A stretch of DNA of 64,000 nt from Sorex araneus (GCF_027595985.1 NC_073303.1:185788095-185852094); one strand, 5' to 3'; shown: positions 9,677-21,116, counted from the first letter of the stretch. The notes: generated by a model not told the origin, from the letters alone. Made by a program: numbers and translations.

Positions 9677-10919
9677 TTTTTTTTTTTTAATTTTATTGAA
9701 TCACCATGTGGAGGGTTACATAGTTCTCAGGATTATGTCGGTTATACAATTCTCAAACACCCTTCACTTCACCAGTGCCCATCTTCCATCACCAACCCCC
9801 CCAGTATACCTGCCGCCCCCTCCCACCTCCCCAGTCCCAACCCTTGCACATGATATGTTTCACTTCATTTACGCCTTATTTTGATTACATTCCATGTTTC
9901 GACACACAACTCACTACCGTTGTTGGGGTTTCCCCCAAAAAAGAAAAGCAGTCCTATTGCCAAGGAGGCATTTGATAGTTCTCCATTGCTAAGAATATAG
10001 AGATATTAAGTCCCGCTGTTTGTTACATAGTTTTTCTTTTTCCCCCTTGCCCCGCGCCACCGAGTTCACGCCTGTTTTAGTAATCGCCACGCTGCCTGAC
10101 AAGGGAAAAAAAAAAAAACCGAAAAGGATGGTTATTTCCCGTCATCAGCAGGCGTGGGGCTCTGGCTTAGTTGATAGACTAGTAGAGTGTCTCCAAGCAG
10201 TCTCTGGACCCGAAGGTCTTGCGCTGGTATCGGCTCCGGCTCGAGATTCCACCAGCGTCCCGCTGTTCCTTGTACATAATTTTTCCCCTTATATCCCATT
10301 CCCACGCCACCACGTCTGCTTGCTTAATGGACATCACACTGTAGTTGATGACACACTGCGTTTCTTCCCGAGAAAGAAGAAAATTTCTTCTCAACCGGCG
10401 TGGGGATATAGCTTAGTTCAGTCTAGTGAGATGGCTACCACTTTGATTGCCTTCAATATTTCAGCAACAGACTTACTATTAGGATCTCCCACAAAAGTCC
10501 GCCCCATTAGAAAGGAACCATTACATATTGCTCATACTAAGATGACATTAAGTCGCGCGGCCGCAGCAGCGGCCGCGCGGTTTTGGGTTTCTGTATAAAG
10601 TCCAGGGAAAGTACAACCAGAAATAACATCACTACAAACTTTTACCCTTTTATGGTGCTCATAAGATGGAGAAACCTAGAGAGAGGCTCGGCGTCTCCCT
10701 TTTGCGCTCAGGAAAACCGCGGCCCCTGCGCTGTGCTCAGGAGGGAGGAGTTGAGAGAGAGACAGGTTAAAAGAATTGGGGGATGCCCGGGTCCCACTGC
10801 TTCAGCACGCCGTGGGGTCTCTGGTCCCATGCCGGAATTAGTTCAGTGGGCTGCTTGGGGTCCGAGGGCGCTCCCTCGGGCCCCTCCATCATGCTCGCTC
10901 CACAGCCGGGTCCAAAAGG
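9677..10919 (-). mobile_element. ORF-less composite retroelement with L1 3' end
   Basis: A complete 1243-bp insertion flanked by the exact 16-bp TSD TCATACACTTATTCTT (9661-9676 and 10920-10935), followed by AA as expected for L1 endonuclease. On the minus strand it comprises: a GC-rich 5' module (about 10919-10670); a short diverged match to the end of ORF2 (TTTATACAGAAACCC, near 10590); a very GC-rich hairpin (10554-10579); modules shared with 8320-8490; a unique middle (10390-10020); and the standard L1 3' tail with poly-A at 9677. No long ORF is present. It looks like a non-autonomous L1 derivative moved in trans; its identity to any named family is unknown to me. Confidence 0.85.
10554..10579. 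repeat. Perfect 11-bp all-GC inverted repeat
   Basis: CGCGCGGCCGC, loop AGCA, GCGGCCGCGCG. Eleven consecutive G-C pairs with a four-base loop make a very stable hairpin in RNA or DNA, and the sequence is also CpG-dense in an AT-rich region. The equivalent position in related L1 tails (near 2853-2883 and 8478-8491) has only a weak or no palindrome. Confidence 0.9.
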
Positions 10920-10935
10920 TCATACACTTATTCTT

Positions 10936-11868
10936 AAGGTGACAATTCACAAATTTCCATGTTCCTCTTCAGTATTTTATAACCCATTTCTGTGTGCTCA
11001 GTTGTTCTCTATTTTGTTGTTATTGTTGCTGATTTTGTAGGAATATGTGACAAAATGAAATGTTGAGATCCCCATTCTCAAAATTTGTATAGAGGATGAA
11101 AGACACTTGTTTTTCAAAAGCTCATGCTATAATTTGAAAATGGTGGTATTTACATGACTCCCTCTAATTTCCACTTTCCTGAACATCTTGTAAAAAAACA
11201 GGGTAAGTATGTCAATTAATTAAGAACCATCCTTATGAGCCTACCCCATGATTTTGCTCTGAAGTTTATCCTGTTTATCACAGTTCTCACCTTGAGGGAC
11301 GGATTTCACTTCTTGGCACTTGTATTTCCCTCTCTTCTTGTCAATACTTCCGTTGACTTTTCTGAGATACGCTACTCCTAAAGTCACCAATCTCTCCTAA
11401 CCTCTACATTGCATCAGTCACAGCTTTACTACATTTCTCTGTAGTTTTCAAATGAGTGTGCCATGACTGACAAGTAAAAAGAATGATAATATACCTTATC
11501 TTATTTTGTTCAAAATGTATGTCAGCATATACGACTTCAGTTTTTCATTTCTACACTTTAATATGGTTTGAGGAAGGAAATACAGAAAGAATTAGGATGA
11601 CATTATTTCCAAATGACAAGACTTCTATTTTCTTAAAATCATGTGACTAAATGTTTGAATAAGCAAATGCAGGAAGCCTACTTATTAATCACTATAATGA
11701 AAATAACTCCTTTACTTATTTACCTAGCTAAATATCTCAATGTCTCTCAGGAGATAGTATCTAAAGATCAAAGAATAAAGTAGAGGGTATAAATGATGAT
11801 ATAGTAAATCTTCAATAATTTAATTGACTGAAAAACCTCGTGAGTTAAAAAATGAGCATATTCCAACA
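10936..11868. other. AT-rich unique sequence
   Basis: Non-coding sequence to the right of the nested elements. I see no ORF, SINE or recognisable RNA gene here. Its start is the host DNA (or edge of the older L1) where the ORF-less element inserted. Confidence 0.5.
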
Positions 11869-12330
11869 ACACAATAGCCAAATTGTGGAAACAACCAAAT
11901 GACCATGAAGGGATGACTGGCTAAAAACCCATGGTACATATGCACTGTGGAATACTACTTAAACTGTAAGCAAAGTGAAATGCAATTTGCTGCTATATGG
12001 ATGGATCTGAGAGTATGAAATGAGTGAAATTAATCTGAAAAAGAACAGATACAGAATGATATCTCTGAGGTGGGATAGGATATAAATAAATGTAATAGGG
12101 AGATAACAAAACCAAAGGCAACAAAAACTAATACTGGTAGCGAGTAGGACGCTTACCCCCATGGGATAGGGGAGAATGGGATGAGAGGGAGAACTGCGAC
12201 AATGGCAGAGGAAAGTTGGCTCTCTGATGAAGTGTGTGGTGCTGAATGGGTTTATGCAAGAAACCCTACTGTTATCAATCCTTATTGTAACCTATGGTGC
12301 CTAAAATAAAATTAAAAATTAAAAAAGGAT
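11869..12330 (+). mobile_element. L1 3' end, older copy
   Basis: The plus strand carries the last part of ORF2 in degenerate form (AATTGTGGAAACAACCAAATG, GTGGAATACTACTTAAACTG, ATATGGATGGATCTGAGAG), then an L1 3'UTR ending in AACCTATGGTGCCTAAAATAAAA and an A-rich tail. The same terminal phrase (GGTGCC..AATAAA) recurs at 58570 and, decayed, at 23625, so this is an older L1 lineage of the same genome. Confidence 0.85.
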
Positions 12331-13239
12331 TAAAGTGTCTTTTAACTGAATTATTAAGTCAGAAGAATGAATACATATTATAGAAATGGAAAAATAAAAC
12401 TTCCAATATTCTCTGTTTAATAGGCATTGTAAAGTTATTATATTGTGTGTGCATGTTAAAATACTTTCTAATTTCATTTTAATTTAAAGTGTCATTTAAG
12501 TTTAATTGTCAAACATATATTTTAAAGTCAATATGCAAAGCACTGAGTTAGATGAATCAAATAGTAACTGTTCCAACACTTGAAATGAATTTGAAATATG
12601 AGAACACACAGAATATAATATTTTTCATGCATTATTTTCTCATTTCATATCTGTTTTACTGAAAGAGACTACTTAATATGAATTATTTAGAAGCCTATTT
12701 TTGTTGTTAACTTTGTATTAAACTACCAAATATAAACCATAAATCTATTTTCTGTGAATGATGTTCACTTACTGTATACTTGGTATATTTTGTTTTAAAT
12801 TAAAGATTTTATTTGGTTTATTTTTTCAATTTTTTTCTTATACTTCTGAGAATACTTTGCAGAAGTAAGAACTAAAGAATAGTTCAGACTCTCCAATCAC
12901 TTGGAGAATCTTTAGGACTAAAAATTCAGAAATATGAATAGGTATATCCTAAACATGTAAATTAACATAGGTACAGTACAGCACTTAAAACTTCAGTAGA
13001 GGCATGGAAGTATACAGTAGTATTTTCTTTTTAAATCAAACTAAGCACATAAATTGAAATTAACTGAATTAAAACATTAAAAGTTAAAATTAAATTGAAT
13101 TAAAACAGCACAAAGAAAAATGTTCTAAACAAACTCATAATCATTCCAACCATATATCTTCATTCAAGAGTTATAAAACTTTAGGTTGCAACGTTTCTAT
13201 ATGTCATAGTGATAGAGAAAACTATAGAACCAAGGGAGT
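12331..13239. other. AT-rich unique sequence
   Basis: Very AT-rich with short homopolymers. No gene, repeat family or structured RNA that I can recognise. Confidence 0.5.
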
Positions 13240-13405
13240 CAGAAGGGTAGTTTAGTTAATAAAGTATTTGCCTTGCTAGCAGCAAACTGGGTTTGTTCCC
13301 CTAAACCTGACATGGTCCCTACCAAAGGAGTGATTCCCTGAGTGTGGAGCCAGGAGTAAGCCTTCAACACCACTGTGTGTGCCCCACTTCAAAAACAATA
13401 CCTCT
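13240..13405 (+). mobile_element. Diverged tRNA-type SINE
   Basis: Faded match to the A-type consensus: AGTATTTGCCTTGCTAGCAGC, CTGGGTTTGTTCCC at the B-box position, GAGTGTGGAGCCAGGAGTAAGCC, and an A-rich end. The divergence indicates an old insertion. Confidence 0.65.
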
Positions 13406-13928
13406 ATATGGTATGTAACATATTTTCAATATGCAGTTCTAAAAATCATTTCAAGGGAAGACTAGAATTTTCTGAAAAAATTAAGTGGTATAACAGTCTT
13501 AAATGATCTATAACTACAGGGGCTATGATGAAAATCTCATAATTCTATACATGCTATTTGAACTGGCTAAATATTGCCTTATTTTTGCTCCATCAATCAG
13601 CTTTCTAAGAAATTTAAATTATGCAATATTAACTGTAAAATTGTATTTTACCCCGTACCACTGAGTTCACACTTTCTTTTTTAGAGGGGGCAACATGGCT
13701 TAAAAAAATAAAACAAGAAATAATATATAAACCAGTGCTATTGGAAGAGTCAAATGAATGCAAAAGTGTTGCATCCTAGTAGCATTTTGAAAATTTTAAA
13801 CTAAAAGTAAAATCAATTTTTTGCAACCATGCGATTTCTTCCCTGCACACCCTTCAAAATGCTTGAGTTAAAGAGGGAGGTATGAGTGTGCCCTACTAGT
13901 ACTTTTTTTTCTACAACCAACGCTAGGT

Positions 13929-14090
13929 TGTTTTTTTAAATTTATTTATTTTTAATTAGTGAATCACCGTGAGGGTACAGTTACAAAATATGGAACGCTT
14001 CACGAATTTGCGTGTCATACTTGCGCAGGGGCCAAGCTAATCTTCTCTGTATCATTCCAATTTTAGTATATGTGCTGCCAAAGCGAGCAC
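13929..14090 (-). mobile_element. U6 snRNA-L1 chimeric retrocopy
   Basis: On the minus strand a full-length U6 sequence (14090 to 13985) is joined directly to the last about 55 bp of an L1 3' end (GTAACTGTACCCTCACGGTG...) and an A-rich tail. The same L1 tail is present at 60270-60320, which fixes the junction. Flanks resemble an imperfect TSD (CCAACGCTAGGTTGT left, CCAACACACTAGTTTTGT right). Such U6-L1 chimeras are known to arise by template switching during L1 reverse transcription. Confidence 0.9.
13985..14090 (-). pseudogene. RNU6 pseudogene: U6 snRNA pseudogene (full length, 106 nt)
   Basis: Reads GTGCTCGCTTTGGCAGCACA at the 5' end to CGTTCCATATTTT at the 3' end. Compared with canonical U6 as I know it, I count four substitutions (one in the 5' stem-loop, one in TTGGAAC>T, AGCA>T, and AAGG>T), while the ACAGAGA box and AGC triad are intact. 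No upstream TATA or proximal element is visible, and it lies inside a retroposed chimera, so it is a retrocopy and not an expressed spliceosomal gene. Confidence 0.92.
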
Positions 14091-14420
14091 GACCAACACA
14101 CTAGTTTTGTAGGGCGAAGGATGTAGTGCAAAGGAGTAATACTCAGGTCTTATATACTAAGGCCACAAGTCCCATCCTCAGTGCCACATGGCGCCCTGTG
14201 CCATGTATTTCTTGTAATACGTGTAACACATGTAATTCATGTAATACATCCCAGTGGGATGTATTTCTGGTGGATGCCAACACTACTTGGTCAAAGTGGT
14301 TGCTGAGCATTCCGTTCAGCACAGCAGTCAAAGTATCACTGGGAAAGACTTCTGGGACACTCAGCATTACGCCCAGCCTTTCATTTTGAAGGTCCCAAAC
14401 AGAATTAAAAGCAGTTTTTA

Positions 14421-14584
14421 GGGTCTGGAGCGATAGCACATCGGGAAGGGCATTTGCCTTGTACGCTGCCAACCCGGATAGATTCCCAGCATCCCATATG
14501 GGCCCCTGAGCACTGCCAGGAGTAATTCCTGAGCGCAGAGTAACCCTTGTGCATGGCCAGGTGTGACCCAAAAAGAGAAAAAAA
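14421..14584 (+). mobile_element. SINE, A type
   Basis: Head GTCTGGAGCGATAGCACA, B-box region AACCCGGATAGATTCCC (with small changes), body CATCCCATATGGGCCCC, end GGTGTGACCCAAAAAG plus poly-A. TSD AAAAGCAGTTTTTA (14407-14420 and about 14585-14598). The immediately upstream 14126-14400 sequence contains a short GTAATACATGTAAT-type tandem (14211-14250) but no gene. Confidence 0.95.
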
Positions 14585-14599
14585 AAAAGCAGTTTTTAT

Positions 14600-15640
14600 A
14601 GTAGATTGTATAACATTGCATATGCAGGTGATTAACTTCGTACAAACATGCCTGTTTGAAAGAAAATAAGTCTTTTAATACCTCTAATAGAATTTGAGAA
14701 ATTATATACTCTTATAAATTATGGATGTATCAGATACGTATTTTTCATCTATTTTCTTATTCATTATCGTGTTCATTTAATTGTTTATTGTGTGTTAGAC
14801 TTGGAGCTAATCACACAATAAATAGTAAAAAAAGGTGTTGACTTTTTTTTTCAAATATCTCACATGTCTTTTTGATAAAATTGCTGTGGAAGGGCAAATA
14901 GCGTTTGATTAGTATATCCAGAAAGAGTCAAATTAAGTTCAATTTATGGCAGAAAGACTATTCAATACGAGGCATTTATTTGTCACTTTTATGTTTTCCA
15001 ATTTTCTCATAGGACATAAGTTCAAGGAGCCTATGTCTATTAATATTGCAATTCCTAATTACCTTTTCTCTTTTTGTCAGAGAAAGAAAAAACTTTTTCT
15101 TATAGAATCTAGTCTGCAATTAGCAAATTGATGTGTTTTGAAAACCAGAAAATATTCAATTTTTATGAAAGCATTATAATATTCCTTTAGTAATAAATTT
15201 CTTATATAATATTTCAATATGATACTTTTATGCTCTGTACTTACATTCTGATTCAAAGAAAAAAATCAGCCTAAAAATCTTTTCTTACAATTAAAACGGT
15301 ATCTACATTGATCTCTAAAGGTCTCTATGTCATCTTCTAGTATTTTTCCATAGTTCGTAGTCAAAACTTAACAGCATAAAAAAATGTAAGTAAAAACCTT
15401 GCTAAGAATATATTCAAAACCATACTTCTCAACAAGTGATCATTAGAACCTAGAAGTTCTATTAGTGTTTTTCCTAGGGCTTGCCTTAGGAGAAAATTCT
15501 GTGAGTCGAGATCACTTGCAACTATTCTAAAGCCACTTCCATCATGAAGGCACAATCCTATCATAACATATATATATATGAAATAGAATTTATTTTCTAT
15601 TGTTTTAATTTTAATTTTATTTATTTTTATATTAATTTAT
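14600..15640. other. AT-rich unique sequence
   Basis: No recognisable gene or repeat. A short TA run lies at 15568-15580. Confidence 0.5.
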
Positions 15641-15790
15641 GGGGGAAGTGCGATTTGGACAATACCAACTGATGACACTTAATGCCTATCCCCAGCTCTG
15701 TGCCTCGGGGACTACCCCTGATGGTACTTGAGGTTGTCCAGGCCTGCCCCCAGCAGAAATTAAGAAACTTCTATGGCCCAGGGCTCATAA
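15641..15790 (-). mobile_element. Diverged SINE-like segment
   Basis: Less AT-rich block (GGGGGAAGTGCGATTTGG...GGGGACTACCCCTGATGG...CAGCAGAAATT) resembling a decayed antisense tRNA-type SINE. The boundaries and family are uncertain. Confidence 0.4.
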
Positions 15791-16640
15791 GAGTCAGCAG
15801 CATTTGACAGCAATTGAACAAGATCCTCAACTGCTAGTTCTACCTGTATCCAGGTTTTTAAATTGAGATATTTTTATCAAGAATAGTATAGTCCTCTTTT
15901 TCCACTACCACACGGTCTTATGGTTGGTTAGAAATACTATAGGGACACAAATAGAATTTTTGTGGAACATGAACCTGCCCCCCCTCTATATTTTCTTCTC
16001 AGATTCCAATTTGCTTCTTTCCAATACTATATGCATTCATGTATTAAAAATGTATAAATACATGTACCCGATGCATAAATCTTTTATGCTTTGAAAAATT
16101 CACTATGACAAGAGATTAAGGCAATATTTTTGGATTATTTGCAATGCAAATCTAAAACAAGTAATATGCAAGTATATCAATATCTTAAGTATTTCTTTTT
16201 AAAACCAATCAATGTAAAAGTTGGTTTTCTAGCCTATCCTGTAATAAGATTACTATGAACCTTAGAGATGAATTTTTTACTCAATTTATGTTTTTAACTT
16301 CTAAATGAATTGGTAAAAAGTAAACAAGTTCTATATACATATTTATTCTATATAATATTCCTGTAACAATTGAAAAACAATTTAAATAGACATCAGCTGT
16401 GAACTTTAATGAAACATTTGAACTTTAAGTGAGAATGATTTGCAAATATAGATTCATCAGTTGTTGCAAATGCCCCGTTCTAACAGGTAATGAATATAGT
16501 GGAAGTGGAATTGTTCTGTGGATGCAGAAAGGATATGGAAAGTTTCTATAACTTCCACCAAACTATCTATGAGACTAAATCTTCTCTTATAACAAAAGCT
16601 ATTAAAAGTACAAAAAATGGAAAAATTAGGGAAACTGAAA
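15791..16640. other. AT-rich unique sequence
   Basis: No gene or repeat family seen. Confidence 0.5.
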
Positions 16641-17045
16641 GGCTGCAAAAAACTATCTTTTGGTACTCCATATTAGCCCCACATTGTAATGACTTAATGC
16701 TAAGCAGGCATATTGGACAGGATATACGGGTTTATATTAATCTAACTAATACAGTCACTAGCATAAGTTCTGGGAAAACAGAAGAATAAGTAAAGGCACA
16801 GGACCATACAAAAAGTGGCAGACTATAGCCTAAAAAGTGGAAAGAAAGTTAAATTGGGTAAACCGAGTTAGCAGGTGAGGACAGCAAGGGAGGGATAAGC
16901 CAATCAAGAAGAAACATGACCTTAGGGTCCTGGGAGGGAGCCAGTCCAAGGCATGAAGGTCGGAGTTAAGTAAAGGGATAAAAGGGGACTCTTGGGAGAA
17001 GCCAGTGTCACTCTCTGTGCAGGAGACCCTGAACGATCAGTACGT
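16641..17045 (+). other. Possible old LTR or promoter-like segment
   Basis: Locally less AT-rich, with AAGCCAATCAAGAAG (a CCAAT-like box), a purine-rich stretch and GGGATAAAAGGGG (TATA-like) followed by GCCAGTGTCACTCTC. The arrangement is LTR-like, but I cannot identify termini or a TSD. Confidence 0.3.
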
Positions 17046-18688
17046 GTGCTTGGCATGAACAGAGATCTTCTTTGCTTGCATTTTTGACTCTCTCATTCCT
17101 TGAATCACGGACCCTAACAAAATAATGAAATTTTCATCCAAACCATCTATATTTGAAACATCATATGTAAAAGAAAATGTGTGTTTATTGCAAGAAAGAA
17201 AAGCAATGAACTCAGTAGTAAAGTCAGAGTTCAGATGCAATTCTGAAAGTAAGATGCAATTTTGTGAGGTTGGAAACAAAGGAGGAATGACAGTATCTAT
17301 ACGTTCTTGAACTCTTCTTAATGTCAGACTCACTCAGTGTGTGCTGTCTGAATACCTAATTGCATTGACTCCTCCTAACAGCTCCATGAGGTTGATACTT
17401 ACCTCTATTTTGCATAAAGAACTCGGACTTAAAGATAGGCTGGAAGTTCAAGGTCCAACAGAAAGTAAGTAGTGCATGTCAAATTTAACCCAGTTCTACT
17501 TGAGCATGTGCTCTTGATAAATAAATCATGACTATAATATACAAATCTAATGCAAGTTATTTGAAAGCAATCAATGAAATAAGTTCAGGTCATTCAAGCT
17601 AAATTATTTTTCTCAGCTTACAATCCTGTTCCACGTGCTCTATTTATCTGCAATTTAAAATTGAAGATATATAAAAGTACTTCTGTAGGATCAGAGTGGT
17701 AGGACCCGCTTAGCCGAAGAACTACTATGACAGGCTTTGTGACCTCTGAGTGACTTAGGCCTCAACCAGATGGTCATCAAAGATTAGGTTCCCAGAATGA
17801 CATTAGGTCTCCGGAATGTAACTGTCAGGATGTGGGCTGGATGAGGCTCCCCCCCCCCGCACCCCCTCCCAAAAAATAAATGTACTCTATAGATAATAGA
17901 AAATTGCTGAGTCACGCACACTTGCTAAAATGAAAGTATAAGAACTTGCTGAATCTAGGGCTCCAGGGTCCTTGTTGAAAATCACTGCCCCTGGCAGGTA
18001 CTTGGACCCCAGTTAGCTGCAACAAAAAACCTTCACTAAGTGATTTGCATTATCTTATCAGCTCATTCTCTGGTCCTGGAGGGGTGGTTGACTCCAGACC
18101 CTAGCAAGAAGATCAAAAATTATGGAAGAAATCTGCGGGAAGTTTTACTATAAAGTAGTAGATGTTGGAAAGTTTTTGATCTGCAAGGATCTGAGGACTG
18201 TGGCTATATCTATTTTAGAGAAAATGAGAGAAATCTAAATCCTTTCTGCCCCAGGCAGCAGGAAGATTGAAGATTTGCAGTTGCAAATCTGCAGCATTTG
18301 CAGTTAAATAAGTTTGGGGAAGAGATACTGAAATCCTGCTGACTTCTCAAGTGATTAGGACAAGTTGTTCTTTATTTTGGGGTTCAAGGAGGGTGTCAAA
18401 CTGTGTTTTCTCCATCTATGCCCTCAAGAATATCTGCCTGGGGACAAAGTCGGGTACCAAGTATCAGTCATGTGTTCCACGTGCAAAGCCAGCACTGACC
18501 CACTGTGCTATTGCTACAGCCCAACTAAGACAAATTGGGACTCCAACAAACTGTTTCCAGGCCTGCTGGTACTGGGTGGGCAAATAATGCCTCTCACAGG
18601 AGTTAGTGACAGAAAACAGGTATCTAATTTGTAAGAACAATTAGATCATTATATGTTCAATGTATATTTTCTAATTTTTTATATCTGC
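17046..18688. other. Unique sequence, no gene recognised
   Basis: Mixed composition. A C-rich run lies at 17851-17873. A possible decayed antisense SINE end (CCCACTGTGCTATTGCTACAGCCC) lies near 18500-18523. I see no convincing exon. Confidence 0.4.
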
Positions 18689-18700
18689 CAGTAATAACAA

Positions 18701-18947
18701 GGACTGGAGCGATAGCACAACCAGTAGGGCATTTGCCTCGAACGTGGCCGACCCAGGTTCAATTCCTCTAGCCTTCTTGGAGAGCCCAGCAATCTACTGA
18801 GAGTCTCCCTCCTGCATGGCAGAGCCTGGCAAGTTACCTGTGGAGTATTCGATATGCCAAAAACAGTAACAAGAAGTCTCACAATGGAGACATTACTGGT
18901 GCCAACTTGAGCAAATCGATGAAAAATGGGACATTGCTATAGTGCTA
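18701..18947 (+). mobile_element. SINE, B type (older subfamily)
   Basis: tRNA-like head GGACTGGAGCGATAGCACA with B box GGTTCAATTCC, then the B-specific body (GGCAGAGCCTGGCAAGTTACC, ATATGCCAAAAACAGTAAC, GTCTCACAATGGAGAC) and a short degenerate tail. TSD CAGTAATAACAA (18689-18700 and 18948-18959). Confidence 0.95.
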
Positions 18948-19179
18948 CAGTAATAACAAAATAATTTGACTCATTTTTTGATAATAAAATAACAATATCA
19001 TAAAACTAGTAGAAGAGAAAGAAAATAAAATGATCAAAATGAAAATACTCATTCAATCTTCAAAAAAGAAAGAGAATGAGACTATGAGACTAATAAGGTA
19101 TAAAAAGGGAAAATGTATACAGTTTTACATAATCAAAATTTACTGTATGTCACAAGAATTAAAATATCCCTCTGTTTTG

Positions 19180-19310
19180 TTTTTTTTGGGGCCTAGACCT
19201 TGTAGTTTGTAAGGCCCCTTCTGAGTATGTCTTTAGGATAAGAAACTATTTGATACTGGGGATTAAACCCAGGCCTCTTGTGGTTTTAGGCTTACCTTCC
19301 TGTCCAGGGA
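19180..19310 (-). mobile_element. Diverged antisense SINE
   Basis: TTTTTTTGGGGCC, then GATACTGGGGATTAAACCCAGGCC (decayed complement of the tRNA-like B-box region) and CTTACCTTCCTGTCCAGGG. Old copy. Confidence 0.45.
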
Positions 19311-19895
19311 TTCAAATTTGTAACCAAAAAATTTATAAGCATAAAAAATTTCAGACACATGCTCTGCATAGCTATTCTGACTATATAAAGGAATGAGAAA
19401 TATTGAAATACAATAAAAAGAAATGCATTTAGGCAGATAAAAAAGGAAAACTTGTGTAGTGCAATTAATTTCAACAAATCATTCATCTTTATGAGGAGAA
19501 ACGAGTTTAGACGAGTATAAAAAACATAAAAATATAATATTAAATTTGTGCAAATGAAATATGCATAAAAGTTGTTTTTTCTAGGATCACATGATTCCCA
19601 AATGTAAAGATTCATATTTAACATTATGTGAAGGAAAACTGAATAATTTTGCAATTTTTAAGCAGATTAGCCTTTGATTAAAAGATGAAAAATAATTAAA
19701 ATATGCATAGTAACACAACGAGAAAACAATGAGAAATTATCTACTGGATACATGTTGAGTAGTGTACCGACCAAATTTTTTATAATAATCAGACACACAA
19801 TTAGAATAATTATTTTTAAAAGATCTTTTTCGTTTCTACTTTAATATTTTTAAAAGACTATTCAGTAAAAATTTTTATGAAGTTCAGACATGTTA
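19311..19895. other. AT-rich unique sequence
   Basis: Nothing recognisable; the open frames are chance frames in AT-rich DNA. Confidence 0.5.
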
Positions 19896-19909
19896 AAAGA
19901 GAATTTAAG

Positions 19910-20076
19910 GGGCTGGAGCTATAGTACAGTGGGTAGGGAGTTTGCCTTGCACGTGGCCAACCCAGGTTTGATTTCCAGTATCCCGTATGGTCCTCCAAGT
20001 ACCACTAGGAGTAATTGCTGAATGCAAAGCCAAGAGTAACCCCTGTGCATTGTCAGGTGTGACCCAAAAAGGGAAA
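19910..20076 (+). mobile_element. SINE, A type
   Basis: GGGCTGGAGCTATAGTACAG head, GGTTTGATTTCC at the B-box site, GGTGTGACCCAAAAAGGG end. TSD AAAAGAGAATTTAAG (19895-19909 and 20077-20091). Confidence 0.95.
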
Positions 20077-20624
20077 AAAAGAGAATTTAAGTCAACTGTG
20101 AGCTATGGAACATTTTAAAGAATTAAAATCAATATAAATATTATAGTAATTACATATGATTCCTCAATGTACTTGCAAAGCTAATTTAAAAGTTATAGGG
20201 GATAAGAAACAAAATCATTGATAGACCAAGTGCTATTTAAGGGACAAATGTAAAGTTATTTACTTTGATTACCCTTCATTATGATTATGGTGGAATTAGA
20301 GGTACAATTAATTTTTCTTTGTCTTTTTTTTTCTGATATATCATTCAAGTGTTGCTCCTGACCAGTACTAGAACACCATATAGTGTCAGAGATAGTAACA
20401 AAAATAATCAGGATGAATGTTCAAACTCCGGTTCAAAAAATTATGTCAAACTTGAACATGGATGAATAAACAAATCTGTATAAAAATGACACATTGTTAA
20501 ATGGCAAAAAAAAATTTGCAAAATGCAAACTCATATTCTTGAGGATTGCACTTAGAATTATCAATAATTCATCAATCCTTTAAGAAGCATTAGTCTTTGT
20601 AACTTGTCTGTTGAGAATTTTTTT

Positions 20625-20788
20625 TTCTTTTTGGGTCACACCTGGCGATGCACAGGGGTTACTCCTGGCTCTGCATTCAGGAATCACTTCTGGTGATGCT
20701 CAGGGGACCATATGGCATGCTGGGAATCGTGCCCGGGTCGGCTGCGTGCAAGGCAAACGCCCCACCCACTGTGCTATTGCTCCAGCCC
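20625..20788 (-). mobile_element. SINE, A type
   Basis: Antisense copy from TTTTTGGGTCACACCTGGCG to CTATTGCTCCAGCC. TSD CTGTTGAGA(A)TTTTTTT (from 20609 and from 20789). Confidence 0.93.
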
Positions 20789-20929
20789 CTGTTGAGATTT
20801 TTTTGTAAAATAAAAAAATGATTTGATGATTAATTTTATAATAATTTAAGTAACAGAATAGCATTTATGTTTATACCTTTGATGTACACAGATTTGCACC
20901 TATTGACATTTTAAAACCACTAAAAATAT

Positions 20930-21116
20930 ATATATGTATATATTTTTTTTTTGCTTTTCGGGTCACACCCAGCGATGCTCAGGGGTTACTCCTGGCTTTG
21001 CACTCAGGAATTACTCCTGGCGGTTCTTGGGGGACCATATGGGATGCCGGGGATGGAACCCAGGTCAGCCGCGTGCAAGGCGAATGCCCTACCTGCTGTG
21101 CTATCGCTCCGGCCCC
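20930..21116 (-). mobile_element. SINE, A type
   Basis: Antisense copy with TTTTTGCTTTTCGGGTCACAC to CTATCGCTCCGGCCCC. TSD AAACCACTAAAAATAT (20914-20929 and 21117-21132). A TATATG run borders the poly-T side. Confidence 0.94.

Noticed and set aside
10020..10598. 192-codon plus frame in the ORF-less element
   Set aside because: It runs antisense to the element, ends in the GC hairpin (Ala-rich run) and shows no domain; no sign of coding constraint.
13985..14090. Functional U6 snRNA gene
   Set aside because: It is fused to an L1 tail, has substitutions and lacks visible upstream snRNA promoter elements.
18500..18525. tRNA gene from the GTGCTATTGCTACAGCCC-like stretch
   Set aside because: It matches the antisense head of the tRNA-derived SINEs, not a cloverleaf tRNA.
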